Shown piece after piece: positions 1 to 10,232 of a stretch of 64,000 nucleotides of DNA (position 1 is the stretch's first letter; the number at the start of each line of letters is the position of its first letter). The notes under the pieces were generated by a model that was not told the origin of the DNA, did not search any database, and saw only the letters and a list, made by a program, of their open reading frames with translations. This DNA comes from Rhodococcoides kyotonense. Lineage in GTDB: Bacteria; Actinomycetota; Actinomycetes; Mycobacteriales; Mycobacteriaceae. The stretch spans positions 60,868 through 124,867 of the forward strand of contig NZ_LVHI01000007.1 of assembly GCF_001645385.1 (NCBI RefSeq), in the 5' to 3' direction. Position numbers and translations under genes: made by a program.

Positions 1-1484
1 AACCGCATCTGCTCGCGGCGATCGCAGTCCATCGCCGGGGCGTAGATCGACAGGCGCATGTGGCCCGCCTTCGCCGCGGTCAGCGCGACGTGCGCGTGTT
101 GCAGGAGTGCGTCGGCGTCGGCGCCGGGCAGCGTCGAGGACTGTACGACGCCGACCGTCGCCTCCAACGCGACATTGATGTCGTGCACGAACATCGTCCT
201 GCTCACGCATCGTTGGAAGTGCTCGGCACATTCGGCGGCCGGCATCGGCATTCGCTGCGTCGGTACCGCGACGACGAACTGGTCTCCGCCGAGCCGTCCG
301 ACGACGGCGTCCGTCACCGCGGCGGAGACGAGTCGTTGCCCGATTTCGCGCAGAACGGTGTCTCCCACCGGATACCCGAACGTCTCGTTGATCTGGGCGA
401 AGCGATCGATGTCGACGATCAGCACCAGGATTCCCTGGTCTGTCGCCTCGTCGACTGCGCGGTCGAGCAGTTCACCGATACGCCGACGGTTCGGCAGACC
501 GGTGGTGGAGTCCGACATCGCCGCGGTGGTCAGTTCCGACGCTTGGCGTCTCATCACCGACAGGAAACAGGCCATTCGAGCTCCGACGAGCGCGACCACG
601 ACCATCGAACACCCCGCGACGATCCAGCCCCACTCGGACACCGGAGCGCCTCGTGCGAGTTCTACGCCCATCACCACGGGCGCCATCAGGCTCGCCGCGC
701 ACAACCCGAGGAGTCGCGTTCGGTCGGCGAACAAGTGCTTCTCCACCCCGACGGACGACGACACCCGACGCGACGGGTGGAGCGAGTACGCGGCCAACAG
801 CACGTAGCCGAGGAGCGAGGTCGCGGTGGCAGGGTCGACGGTCAGACCGTTCCAGAACGTATATGCCGATGCGTTGTACGCGAGCGGATTCGACAGGGCG
901 ATCGCGCAGAACGCGACCGTGAGCAGCACGAACGGAGTGGTTCGCGCGCGTTTCGACAGCAGAAGGATCAAGGCCGTGGCGACGAGCAGGCCGTCCGCGA
1001 TCGGGTACAGCACAACGGGCCAGTTCGACGCCAACCGAGCCGGCAGTTCTCCGGCCGGCCCGTGCCCGACCAGGAAGACCCAGGAGATCAGGCCGAGTCC
1101 GGTAGCCACGATCGACGCCTCGAGAACGTCCTCGACCTTGACTACGCGGCCGTCGGCGTCGCGCAAACAGAGAACCGCGCCGACGAACGCCGCATGGCCG
1201 ATCAGATACAGGAAGTCCGCCACCGACACCACCGGTGCCGCGCGCCCCTGGACATCCCCGAACTCGACGACGGCGTCGCCGACAACGCAGGCCAGCAGAC
1301 CGATCAGCAGTAGGACCCACGTTGCCCGGTCGTCGCGGCGACGCGCATATCCACCGCGGACGAATGCAACGACGGTAACCACAGCTACCAGCGCGTGGAG
1401 GACCGCACGCCAGACATCGTCCGCGAGCAGGATGTACCCGGCCACGCAGGCGAGCCCCGCAGCCAGGAACCTCGACCAGACCAT
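1..1484 (-). CDS. Membrane GGDEF-domain protein (probably GGDEF-EAL), C terminus outside window
   Basis: The frame is still open at base 1, so the 3' end is missing; about 494 residues are visible. The N-terminal ~300 residues contain around ten hydrophobic segments, i.e. a multi-pass membrane sensor. A GGDEF domain follows, with the usual entry 'SDSTTGLPNRR' and the signature region 'GRLGGDQFVVA'. The signature reads GGDQF instead of GG(D/E)EF, so cyclase activity is doubtful. The last visible residues ('RLSIYAPAMDCDRREQM') are typical of the linker before an EAL phosphodiesterase domain, which is therefore expected beyond the window (inference). The start chosen is the ATG at 1484, just before the first hydrophobic stretch. 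A purine-rich AGGAAGGA lies rather far upstream, so another start is possible. Likely role: c-di-GMP turnover or sensing. Confidence 0.8.
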   Translation of the reverse strand, partial: MVWSRFLAAGLACVAGYILLADDVWRAVLHALVAVVTVVAFVRGGYARRRDDRATWVLLLIGLLACVVGDAVVEFGDVQGRAAPVVSVADFLYLIGHAAFVGAVLCLRDADGRVVKVEDVLEASIVATGLGLISWVFLVGHGPAGELPARLASNWPVVLYPIADGLLVATALILLLSKRARTTPFVLLTVAFCAIALSNPLAYNASAYTFWNGLTVDPATATSLLGYVLLAAYSLHPSRRVSSSVGVEKHLFADRTRLLGLCAASLMAPVVMGVELARGAPVSEWGWIVAGCSMVVVALVGARMACFLSVMRRQASELTTAAMSDSTTGLPNRRRIGELLDRAVDEATDQGILVLIVDIDRFAQINETFGYPVGDTVLREIGQRLVSAAVTDAVVGRLGGDQFVVAVPTQRMPMPAAECAEHFQRCVSRTMFVHDINVALEATVGVVQSSTLPGADADALLQHAHVALTAAKAGHMRLSIYAPAMDCDRREQMR

Positions 1485-1665
1485 CGTCTCGGGCCGTTCC
1501 TTCCTGGTCCCCCAACCGTCGAATTCTTGTATTTCGCGTCGAAACCAGTCGTTCCATCGGTATTCGTACCCGAAACCGCACCGGATTGGTTCGGGTTTCA
1601 AGAATTACAGACTAGGGGAAGGATGTAACGCGCGGCTACTGGAGACCAGGCGGTATCGGCGGACG

Positions 1666-2325
1666 CTACTCGCGCATCGCGTCGAACCCCTGCTCCAACA
1701 GCTGCAGAAGCACCGGCACCGGCTGCGCACCCGAGACTGCGATTCGACGTCCGGCCACGAAGAACGGAACCCCTGTGACCTGCAGTTCTCTTGCGGTCGC
1801 AAGATCGGCACGTACCTCGTCCAACCCGGCGTCACCCGCCAAAGCGTCGGCAGCACCGGTTACGCCCGCACGTTCTGCCAGTTCGACCAGAACGTCCCGA
1901 TCGTCGACGACGCGGCCATCGGAGAAATGAGCCTCGAACAGCGCGGACAGGATTTCGTCGGCGAGACCTTGTTTGCGTGCGATGTGGACGAGGCGATGGG
2001 CGTCGAACGTGTTCGCGGCGACGACGGTGTCGAAGTCGATCGTCAGTCCGTCCGCCTTCGCGATGCTCGCGACGTGCTCGAACATGCCTGCTACCTGTTC
2101 GGGAGCCATGCCTTTCATGCGCACGAGTGCGTCCAATTCGCGTTCTCGCGCGCCGACGGGCGCCTCGGGCGACAGTTGATAAGAACGCCAGATCACGTCG
2201 ACGCGGTCGCGGCGGTCGAATTGCTCTAGTGCCGCCGCGAACCGCGTCTTCCCGATGAAGCACCAGGGACATGCGATGTCGGACCAGACCTCCACCTGCA
2301 GGACATCGATATCAGTTGAAGTCAC
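1666..2325 (-). CDS. DsbA-family (FrnE-like) thiol oxidoreductase
   Basis: A 219-residue protein of the DsbA/FrnE thioredoxin-fold family. The redox motif CPWC is in 'SDIACPWCFIGK' near residue 20, directly after the first strand, and the helical insert typical of the FrnE branch follows. No signal peptide is visible, so it is probably cytosolic. The family member FrnE in Deinococcus is a disulfide isomerase; the substrate here is unknown. Translation starts at GTG. It lies 39 nt downstream of the OsmC-type gene on the same strand, which suggests co-transcription of two thiol-stress genes. Family assignment is firm, physiological role is not. Confidence 0.85.
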   Translation of the reverse strand: MTSTDIDVLQVEVWSDIACPWCFIGKTRFAAALEQFDRRDRVDVIWRSYQLSPEAPVGARERELDALVRMKGMAPEQVAGMFEHVASIAKADGLTIDFDTVVAANTFDAHRLVHIARKQGLADEILSALFEAHFSDGRVVDDRDVLVELAERAGVTGAADALAGDAGLDEVRADLATARELQVTGVPFFVAGRRIAVSGAQPVPVLLQLLEQGFDAMRE

Positions 2326-2364
2326 GGCGAATGCAACCGCCGGGGTGCGTCGGCTGTTCCCGGG

Positions 2365-2802
2365 TCAGGATTCGAGCGCGGCGTCCAGAGTGATCTCGAC
2401 GCCCGTGAGTGCTTTGCTGACCGGGCACGTCTCCTTGGCCGACTGCGCAGCCTTCGCGAAACCTTCTTCGTCGAGGCCATCGACTTCACCGCGGACCGTC
2501 AGCTTGATACCCGTGAGCTTGAATCCGGGATTGTCCGGGCCGAGCGAGACGTCGGCCTTGACCTCGAGACTCTGGGGTGTGCCGCCCGCTTCGGCGATCA
2601 GCGCCGACAGCTGCATTGCGTAGCAGGACGAGTGTGCGGCGGCGATCAACTCCTCCGGGCTCGTCGTGCCGTCGGCATTCTCGGCGGCACGCTTGGGGAA
2701 GGACACGTCGAACGTCGCTGCGCCCGAACTCGTCAACTCGACCTGACCCGATCCTGCTTCGAGGGTTCCGTTCCATGCGGTGCGCGAAGTACGTGTGGGC
2801 AT
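2365..2802 (-). CDS. OsmC-family peroxiredoxin
   Basis: A 145-residue OsmC/Ohr-type protein, the normal length for the OsmC branch. The family core 'TSPEELIAAAHSSCYAMQLS' carries the first reactive cysteine, and the second is in 'KETCPVSKALTG' near the C terminus. OsmC proteins reduce organic hydroperoxides through this cysteine pair, usually as cytosolic dimers. The ATG start has a GAGGAAT-type ribosome site about 9 nt upstream. It precedes the DsbA-like gene and is separated by about 75 nt from the MFS gene upstream, so the OsmC-DsbA pair may be one transcript. Confidence 0.88.
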   Translation of the reverse strand: MPTRTSRTAWNGTLEAGSGQVELTSSGAATFDVSFPKRAAENADGTTSPEELIAAAHSSCYAMQLSALIAEAGGTPQSLEVKADVSLGPDNPGFKLTGIKLTVRGEVDGLDEEGFAKAAQSAKETCPVSKALTGVEITLDAALES

Positions 2803-2877
2803 TGCGTTCCGATTCCTCTCGTCGCGGACCGCCCGTCCAGCGGCCCTGGTGTGCAGGTTGCCCGGATCGGCTGTTCG

Positions 2878-4473
2878 CTAACCGGGCCTCTCCGCGGACT
2901 CCGCTCGCTGCGCGTCGTGCGAATGATAGTGCGCGAGAAGGACTCTTTCGGCGTCGCGTTTGGGGAATGCGAAGAACACCAGAACCGCACCCACCAGAAC
3001 CACGAGAATGGCTGCGGCGTAAGCGTTCTGGTCACCGTCGAGGAACGCTTGCCTCGCGGCTGAGATGATCTGATCGGCATACTGCGGGTAACTCTCGGAG
3101 AGGTCGGCGGCCGAGGAGAACGATTTCGTCAGGACCGCCTGGGTCTGCTCGCTGACCGCGCTCGCGTTCGGAGAGCTCGCGATCTGCGAGGACACCGACG
3201 CCGCGTAACCTGCCGTCAGCAACGCTCCGAGGGTGGATTGCATGATGGCACCACCCAGGTCGCGTTGGAGATCTGCAGTGCCGGAGGCCATTCCGGCACG
3301 ATGCACCGGAACCGAGCCCGTCAGCGACCGCGACGCCGGTGTGCCGGCGAACCCGACGCCGACGCCGAGCATGATGTAGCTGATCGCGACGACCCAGTAG
3401 GCGATGTTCTCCTTCCAGGTCGCCCATGCGACGACGAGTCCGGCGACGATGAACACGTATCCGAGCAGCAGCGTGAACCTCGACCCGTGGGACTCGACGA
3501 GCTTGGCCGACTGCGGTGCGACGACGACCATCGCCAGCGCGGCGGGAAGCGTCGACGCGCCAGCAGCGAGAGTCGAGTATCCGAGCACGTTCTGCAGAAA
3601 CTGCTGTCCGACGAAGATGACACCCATCAACGATCCGAACACGATGATGCCCGCCAACGCCGCCACCCAGAACGTGCGACGTCGGGCGACGCCCAGGTCG
3701 TACAACGGAGATTCGACCCGTCGCTGCCGGACGACGAACGCGACACCCGCCGCGAGCGCGATGACGCCGAGACCGATGGACAACGTCCCCATGCCTTGCA
3801 CCGGCGCGAAGTTGATACCGAGAACCAAGGCCGCGATGAACACCACCGACACCATGCCGCCGAGATGGTCCACCGCGTCGGTCGTCTCGTTGACGTGCGC
3901 GGGCACGAGCACCACCGCGAGGATCAAGGCCAGCAACGCGAGTGGCAGCGTCACCAGGAACACCGAACCCCAGTGGAACTTCTCGAGCAGCGCGCCCGAC
4001 ATCAGCGGTCCCAGCGCGGACAGGGCGCCGCCGAGCGCCGACCACAACGCGATCGCCTTGGTCCGTGCCGGTCCCGACCACAACGCCGTGATCAGGGCCA
4101 ACGTCGTCGGGTACGCGAGCCCCGCGGACAGACCACCGAGCAATCGGGCACCGAACAGCACCTCGACGTTCGGCGCGAATCCCGCGACCACACATGCCGG
4201 AATCGACAGCGTCATTCCCAGCACGAGCAGTAGCTTGCGTCCGTACCGATCTCCGATCGCACCGAGGTACAACACCGACGCGGCAAGACCGAGCGAGTAC
4301 GCGACGGCGACGAGGTTCAGCTGGGTCTGACTCGCGTCGAAATCTCGACCGATCTCGGGCAGAGCGACGTTGGCGACGGCCAGATTCAGGTTCGCCACTG
4401 CGGCGACGAGGATCAGAACGAACAACACCAGCCCGGCTCGGCCCGGTACCGAGCCCTTCTCGACAGAGGTCAC
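2878..4473 (-). CDS. MFS transporter, DHA2-type (14 TM segments)
   Basis: A 531-residue integral membrane protein with about 14 hydrophobic segments. The motif-A loop 'GAIGDRYGRK' lies between TM2 and TM3, and 'GGLSAGLAYPTTLALI' resembles motif C of drug:H+ antiporters. DHA2 members export drugs or metabolites; the substrate cannot be deduced. The GTG start is preceded at 5 nt by TACTGT, which could be a -10 element of a leaderless transcript. The gene is monocistronic or leads into the OsmC gene 75 nt downstream. It occupies the position next to clpC that varies between actinobacterial genomes. Confidence 0.85.
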   Translation of the reverse strand: MTSVEKGSVPGRAGLVLFVLILVAAVANLNLAVANVALPEIGRDFDASQTQLNLVAVAYSLGLAASVLYLGAIGDRYGRKLLLVLGMTLSIPACVVAGFAPNVEVLFGARLLGGLSAGLAYPTTLALITALWSGPARTKAIALWSALGGALSALGPLMSGALLEKFHWGSVFLVTLPLALLALILAVVLVPAHVNETTDAVDHLGGMVSVVFIAALVLGINFAPVQGMGTLSIGLGVIALAAGVAFVVRQRRVESPLYDLGVARRRTFWVAALAGIIVFGSLMGVIFVGQQFLQNVLGYSTLAAGASTLPAALAMVVVAPQSAKLVESHGSRFTLLLGYVFIVAGLVVAWATWKENIAYWVVAISYIMLGVGVGFAGTPASRSLTGSVPVHRAGMASGTADLQRDLGGAIMQSTLGALLTAGYAASVSSQIASSPNASAVSEQTQAVLTKSFSSAADLSESYPQYADQIISAARQAFLDGDQNAYAAAILVVLVGAVLVFFAFPKRDAERVLLAHYHSHDAQRAESAERPG

Positions 4474-4620
4474 ACGCGACAGTAAAGCTCAGTATGGGCG
4501 TTCGTGCCTCACCTTTGTCGTGCGAACTATGTGCTCGCTCGCGGTCGTTCCGCATCGATGGACCCTCGCAGCCGTCTATCGGCTGCCGCGTGACATCGAT
4601 GCCGTAGGACAGCGAGACAA

Positions 4621-4660
4621 CGAAGCGGGCCACGCCGAACAGATGGCGTGGCCCGCTTCG
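4621..4660 (-). terminator. Strong hairpin downstream of clpC
   Basis: Arms 4621-4636 and 4645-4660 are exact reverse complements (16 bp) around an 8-nt loop. Read on the minus strand the stem lies 14 nt after the clpC stop and is followed by a short TTGT. This fits an intrinsic-type terminator separating clpC from the MFS promoter. Confidence 0.85.
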
Positions 4661-4674
4661 TTGGAACTACCTGA

Positions 4675-7215
4675 CTACTCGCTGTCGCTGTCTCCCGCGG
4701 CCTTGGCCAGGTCGACGGGCAGCTCGTCCGGAACGCTGATCGGCTTCTTCTCACCGCGGAACGTGAACTTGGCGTCCTCGCCCTGGCCTTCGCCGTCCCA
4801 GTTCTCGACGTCGACCAGAACGATCTGGCCTGCCTCGATCTCGCCGAAGAGAATCTTCTCCGACAGCTGGTCCTCGATCTCGCGCTGGATCGTGCGACGC
4901 AGCGGCCGCGCACCCAGGACGGGGTCGAATCCGCGCTTCGCGAGCAGGGACTTCGCCTTCTCGGTGACCTCGATGGACATGTCCTTGTTCCGCAGCGCAC
5001 CCTCCACGCGGTTCAGCATGAGGTCGACCATCTGGATGATCTCGTCCTGCGTGAGCTGGTGGAACACGACGATGTCGTCGATACGGTTGAGGAACTCGGG
5101 GCGGAAGTGCTTCTTCAGCTCGTCGTTGACCTTGAGCTTCATGCGCTCGTAGTTCGAGCCCTGGCCCTCACCCGAGGAGAAGCCGAGGCCGACGGCCTTC
5201 GAGATGTCCGACGTACCGAGGTTCGACGTGAAGATCAGCACGGTGTTCTTGAAGTCGACCGTACGACCCTGACCGTCGGTGAGGCGTCCGTCTTCCAGCA
5301 CCTGCAGGAGCGTGTTGTAGATCTCCTGGTGTGCCTTCTCGATCTCGTCGAACAGGACGACGGAGAACGGCTTGCGACGGACCTTCTCGGTGAGCTGGCC
5401 GCCCTCTTCGTAACCGACGTATCCGGGAGGAGCACCGAAGAGCCGCGACGCGGTGAAGCGGTCGTGGAACTCGCCCATGTCGATCTGGATGAGTGCGTCG
5501 TCCTCGCCGAACAGGAAGTTCGCGAGAGCCTTCGACAGCTCGGTCTTACCGACACCGGACGGGCCGGCGAAGATGAACGAGCCCGACGGGCGCTTCGGAT
5601 CCTTCAGGCCTGCACGCGTACGACGGATCGCCTTCGAGACGGCCTTGACGGCGTCTTCCTGGCCGATGATCCGCTTGTGCAGCTCCTCCTCCATGCGGAG
5701 CAGACGCGTGGTCTCCTCCTCGGTGAGCTTGAAGACGGGGATGCCGGTCCAGTTTCCGAGGACCTCGGCGATCTGCTCGTCGTCGACCTCGGCGATGACG
5801 TCCAGGTCACCGGAGCGCCACTGCTTCTCACGCTCGGTGCGCTGGTGAACCAGCTGCTTCTCCTTGTCGCGCAGGTTCGCAGCCTTCTCGAAATCCTGTG
5901 CGTCGATCGCGGATTCCTTCTCGCGACGAGCGTCGGCGATCTTGTCGTCGAACTCGCGCAGGTCCGGCGGCGCGGTCATCCGGCGGATGCGCATGCGCGC
6001 GCCCGCCTCGTCGATTAGGTCGATGGCCTTGTCCGGCAGGAACCGGTCGTTGATGTAGCGATCGGCCAGCGTCGCGGCCGCGACGAGAGCACCGTCGGTG
6101 ATCGAGACGCGGTGGTGAGCCTCGTAGCGATCGCGCAGACCCTTGAGGATCTCGATGGTGTGCTCGACGGTTGGCTCACCGACCTGGACGGGCTGGAAAC
6201 GACGCTCGAGAGCCGCGTCCTTCTCGATGTACTTGCGGTACTCGTCGAGGGTCGTGGCACCGATGGTCTGCAGCTCACCACGAGCGAGCTTCGGCTTGAG
6301 GATCGACGCCGCGTCGATGGCACCCTCGGCCGCACCTGCACCCACGAGAGTGTGCAGCTCGTCGATGAACAGGATGATGTCGCCGCGAGTGTTGATCTCC
6401 TTGAGGACCTTCTTCAGGCGCTCTTCGAAGTCACCGCGGTAGCGGCTGCCTGCAACCAGCGACCCGAGGTCGAGGGTGTAGAGCTGCTTGTCCTTCAGCG
6501 TCTCGGGAACCTCGCCGTTGACGATGGCCTGCGCGAGGCCTTCGACGACGGCGGTCTTACCGACGCCGGGCTCGCCGATGAGAACAGGGTTGTTCTTGGT
6601 ACGGCGGCTCAGGACCTGCATGACGCGCTCGATTTCCTTCGCGCGACCGATGACGGGGTCGAGTTTGCCTTCCAGGGCAGCCTGGGTCAGGTTACGTCCG
6701 AACTGGTCGAGAACCAGCGACGTCGACGGGGTGCCCGCCTCGCCACGGCTGCCGCCGGACTCCGACGGCTCCTTGCCCTGGTACCCCGACAGCAGCTGGA
6801 TGACCTGCTGGCGAACACGGTTCAGGTCGGCTCCGAGCTTGACCAGAACCTGAGCCGCGACGCCTTCGCCTTCGCGAATCAGACCCAGCAGGATGTGCTC
6901 GGTGCCGATGTAGTTGTGGCCGAGCTGCAGCGCTTCGCGCAGGCTGAGCTCCAGAACTTTCTTGGCGCGCGGGGTGAAGGGAATATGACCGGACGGAGCC
7001 TGCTGGCCCTGCCCGATGATCTCCTCGACCTGGCTGCGGACTCCTTCAAGGGAGATACCCAGCGACTCCAGAGACTTGGCCGCCACGCCCTCACCCTCGT
7101 GGATGAGACCGAGCAGGATGTGCTCCGTGCCGATGTAGTTGTGGTTGAGCATCCGGGCTTCTTCTTGAGCCAGGACGACAACACGCCGCGCGCGATCGGT
7201 GAACCTCTCGAACAT
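4675..7215 (-). CDS. clpC: ATP-dependent Clp protease ATP-binding subunit ClpC
   Basis: An 846-residue Hsp100 unfoldase that feeds substrates to ClpP1P2. Order of parts: two Clp_N repeats (about residues 1-150, with the duplicated '[13 protein letters not shown]'), AAA+ module D1 (Walker A 'GEPGVGKT' near 218), a UVR/M-domain region near 430-470, AAA+ module D2 ('GPSGVGKTE' near 555, Walker B '[11 protein letters not shown]'), and the C-terminal D2-small domain. Length and the N-terminal '[13 protein letters not shown]' are those of mycobacterial ClpC1. It lies downstream of lysS as in M. tuberculosis, but without lsr2 in between. A 7-bp inverted repeat (GGTGGGT/ACCCACC, 7234-7257) sits just upstream of its ribosome site. 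No clear ClgR operator was found. Confidence 0.97.
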   Translation of the reverse strand: MFERFTDRARRVVVLAQEEARMLNHNYIGTEHILLGLIHEGEGVAAKSLESLGISLEGVRSQVEEIIGQGQQAPSGHIPFTPRAKKVLELSLREALQLGHNYIGTEHILLGLIREGEGVAAQVLVKLGADLNRVRQQVIQLLSGYQGKEPSESGGSRGEAGTPSTSLVLDQFGRNLTQAALEGKLDPVIGRAKEIERVMQVLSRRTKNNPVLIGEPGVGKTAVVEGLAQAIVNGEVPETLKDKQLYTLDLGSLVAGSRYRGDFEERLKKVLKEINTRGDIILFIDELHTLVGAGAAEGAIDAASILKPKLARGELQTIGATTLDEYRKYIEKDAALERRFQPVQVGEPTVEHTIEILKGLRDRYEAHHRVSITDGALVAAATLADRYINDRFLPDKAIDLIDEAGARMRIRRMTAPPDLREFDDKIADARREKESAIDAQDFEKAANLRDKEKQLVHQRTEREKQWRSGDLDVIAEVDDEQIAEVLGNWTGIPVFKLTEEETTRLLRMEEELHKRIIGQEDAVKAVSKAIRRTRAGLKDPKRPSGSFIFAGPSGVGKTELSKALANFLFGEDDALIQIDMGEFHDRFTASRLFGAPPGYVGYEEGGQLTEKVRRKPFSVVLFDEIEKAHQEIYNTLLQVLEDGRLTDGQGRTVDFKNTVLIFTSNLGTSDISKAVGLGFSSGEGQGSNYERMKLKVNDELKKHFRPEFLNRIDDIVVFHQLTQDEIIQMVDLMLNRVEGALRNKDMSIEVTEKAKSLLAKRGFDPVLGARPLRRTIQREIEDQLSEKILFGEIEAGQIVLVDVENWDGEGQGEDAKFTFRGEKKPISVPDELPVDLAKAAGDSDSE

Positions 7216-7474
7216 CGCTCTCCCTCACTTCTCGGTGGGTGGTAGCAATCACCCACCAGGTCTTTCCAGCACCACGTTTTCGGTAACTCGGGGTCGCTCG
7301 GCATCGAAGGTGTCGCGCCTACGCTCGAATACGTCTGCGCGCCCAACTTCACTGTAGTTGGCCGGTGGTGCGCTTGCCGACCCTCGGTCCCGTAAAGCCC
7401 CGGTTCCGAAAGGTCCTACCGAGGCCCTTCATGCCTGCTTACCGTTCATAACGCGTGCACGGGCAGTTTCGTTT

Positions 7475-7512
7475 CCGGTTCGCTGTCCGCTGCTGGCGAA
7501 CAACCGAACCGG
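7475..7512 (-). terminator. Possible hairpin after lysS
   Basis: CCGGTTCG (7475-7482) and CGAACCGG (7505-7512) are complementary, with a second inner GTTCGC/GCGAAC pair possible. It abuts the lysS stop. The loop is long and no T-run follows, so terminator function is tentative. The rest of 7216-7474 holds no recognisable gene. Confidence 0.4.
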
Positions 7513-9036
<1,524 letters not shown>

Positions 9037-9048
9037 ACACTTTATCCG

Positions 9049-9097
9049 CGAGCCCTACGTACCTCGCAAATGCATATGCATTTGCGGGAAGGGCTCG
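9049..9097 (-). repeat. Large bipartite inverted repeat between rhodanese gene and lysS
   Basis: CGAGCCCT (9049-9056) pairs with AGGGCTCG (9090-9097). Inside it, 9065-9086 is a perfect 22-bp palindrome (CGCAAATGCAT followed at once by its reverse complement). It could terminate the cysteine dioxygenase-rhodanese transcript or be an operator for lysS; the absence of a spacer in the core favours a protein-binding site. Confidence 0.75.
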
Positions 9098-9105
9098 GGA
9101 ACCGA

Positions 9106-9528
9106 TCAGTGCGACGCGACGGCCTCGGCCTCGCGGACACAGTGCCTGGCCTGTGTCAGGATGCCGAGCAGCCCGGCCGCCTTGAGCGCTTGATACCCGC
9201 CGACGAGGTCGGTGGCCTTGGTCAGTCCCAGTTCCTGCAGCGACGCGGCCGCGAGCGACGAGGTGTATCCCTCGGAGCAGATCACGACCCATTCGACGTC
9301 GTGGTCGGTCGCGGCGGCGAGTCGCGCGTCGCTGGTCGGATCGAGACGCCATTCCAGAACGTTGCGTTCGATCGCGAGCGCTCCCGGAAGCGTTCCTTCC
9401 ACGGCGCGCTGCGCCTGAGGGCGGATGTCGACGACGATCGCGCCACGTGCGACGGCGTCGCGCAGCTCGAAGACGGTCATGCGGTCGATCTTGGTGCGGG
9501 CCTGCTCCAGCATTTCGACGATGGTCAT
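9106..9528 (-). CDS. Rhodanese-like sulfurtransferase
   Basis: A 140-residue single-domain rhodanese. The family entry 'GAIVVDIRPQAQRAVEGTLPG' is cut here to its key part: 'VVDIRP' near residue 32 and 'IPGA'-type 'LPGALAIER'. The active-site loop is 'VVICSEGYTSSLAA', with Cys near residue 84 able to carry a persulfide. The start ATG overlaps the stop of the cysteine dioxygenase gene (ATGA), so the two are translationally coupled. Context suggests it handles sulfane sulfur or sulfite formed during cysteine breakdown. Family is certain, acceptor substrate unknown. Confidence 0.88.
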   Translation of the reverse strand: MTIVEMLEQARTKIDRMTVFELRDAVARGAIVVDIRPQAQRAVEGTLPGALAIERNVLEWRLDPTSDARLAAATDHDVEWVVICSEGYTSSLAAASLQELGLTKATDLVGGYQALKAAGLLGILTQARHCVREAEAVASH

Positions 9529-10118
9529 TTCGAAGGTCCTTCGGGTTCGTCGGTGAGCTCGGTGCGGGTTCTTCGGAGTGCGGACTTGTCCGTCACCTCG
9601 TAGTAGGACATGGCCGTCAGAGGCGGTGAATAGGCATGCACGCTCAGCGTCGGATGAGGAGTTGTCGGGTCACTCCGCAGGCTCCGCTCCTGCCCACTGA
9701 TCGACGCGGGTGCACGCATGACGTCGTGAACCCATCCGAGTGGGAACGACGCCTGATCTCCCGCGTCGAGACGTCGACGCTTCAACGCGTCTCCCGCCCA
9801 ACGGTATTCGACGAGCGAGCCGCTGAGAACGGTGAGCGCTCCGAGCGATCCGGCATGGTCGTGAAGCTCGGTGGACCGGTCGGCGACCCAGCTGATCAGC
9901 CAGACGTCGAGGTCGTCGTCGGCGTGCAGACGCGTCGACCAACGTTCGTCGGTGGGCCAGACTCCGCCTGCGGGCAGCAGGTGGTCGAAGCGGCCCTCCA
10001 GAACGTCGGCAGCACCCTGATCGGTGATGCGCAGCAGGTCATGGGGGCGCAAGCGTGTCGGCAGCGTCAGCTGGGGAGACACGGGCGCAGATACAGAAAA
10101 GACAGGTGTGGAAAGCAC
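9525..10118 (-). CDS. Cysteine dioxygenase-family protein (cupin)
   Basis: A 197-residue cupin of the bacterial cysteine dioxygenase type I family, which oxidises L-cysteine to cysteine sulfinate with a non-haem Fe(II). The metal motif is in 'STELHDHAGSLGALTVLSG' near residue 86, giving two His ligands; a third His lies in 'GWVHDV' near residue 130. The start is GTG with GGAG 8 nt upstream. It is the first gene of a coupled pair with the rhodanese. Thirty-nine nt upstream ends a 12-residue leader ORF with a Cys-Cys pair, so expression is probably controlled by cysteine supply. Some family members act on 3-mercaptopropionate instead of cysteine; that cannot be decided here. Confidence 0.85.
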   Translation of the reverse strand: MLSTPVFSVSAPVSPQLTLPTRLRPHDLLRITDQGAADVLEGRFDHLLPAGGVWPTDERWSTRLHADDDLDVWLISWVADRSTELHDHAGSLGALTVLSGSLVEYRWAGDALKRRRLDAGDQASFPLGWVHDVMRAPASISGQERSLRSDPTTPHPTLSVHAYSPPLTAMSYYEVTDKSALRRTRTELTDEPEGPSK

Positions 10119-10146
10119 GGAAACTACTCCAGGGTGTGAAAATGAA

Positions 10147-10166
10147 CGAGGCAGCGGTCAGCCTCG
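10147..10166 (-). promoter_or_regulatory. Attenuator-like hairpin in the cysteine dioxygenase leader
   Basis: CGAGGC (10166-10161, codons Arg-Gly of the leader ORF) pairs with GCCTCG (10152-10147) around an 8-nt loop that contains the leader stop codon. On the minus strand the stem is followed by TTCATTTTCA, a moderately U-rich stretch. The hairpin starts right after the two Cys codons, so ribosome position on the leader would decide whether it forms. Confidence 0.55.
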
Positions 10167-10196
10167 ACAACACTCCTGGGGTCCCATGCACATCAT
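10158..10196 (-). CDS. Cys-rich leader peptide upstream of cysteine dioxygenase
   Basis: A 12-codon ORF, MMCMGPQECCRG, ending in TGA 39 nt before the GTG of the cysteine dioxygenase gene. A GTG directly upstream and in frame (10199) is an alternative start. Three of twelve residues are Cys, with an adjacent Cys-Cys encoded by TGT TGT. CAGAAT (10212-10207) lies 7 nt before the GTG and 10 nt before the ATG, so the ORF could start at or near the 5' end of a leaderless mRNA. Leaderless polycysteine uORFs acting as cysteine-responsive attenuators are established in mycobacteria. That this ORF is translated and regulatory is inference from position, codons and the overlapping hairpin. Confidence 0.65.
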   Translation of the reverse strand: MMCMGPQECCRG

Positions 10197-10232
10197 CACG
10201 CCGACGATTCTGACACACGCAGCGCGAACGCG

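Noticed and set aside
7300..7345. Possible ClgR operator upstream of clpC
   Set aside because: Only one half (CGCCTACG) fits the known actinobacterial ClgR pattern; the second half does not match.
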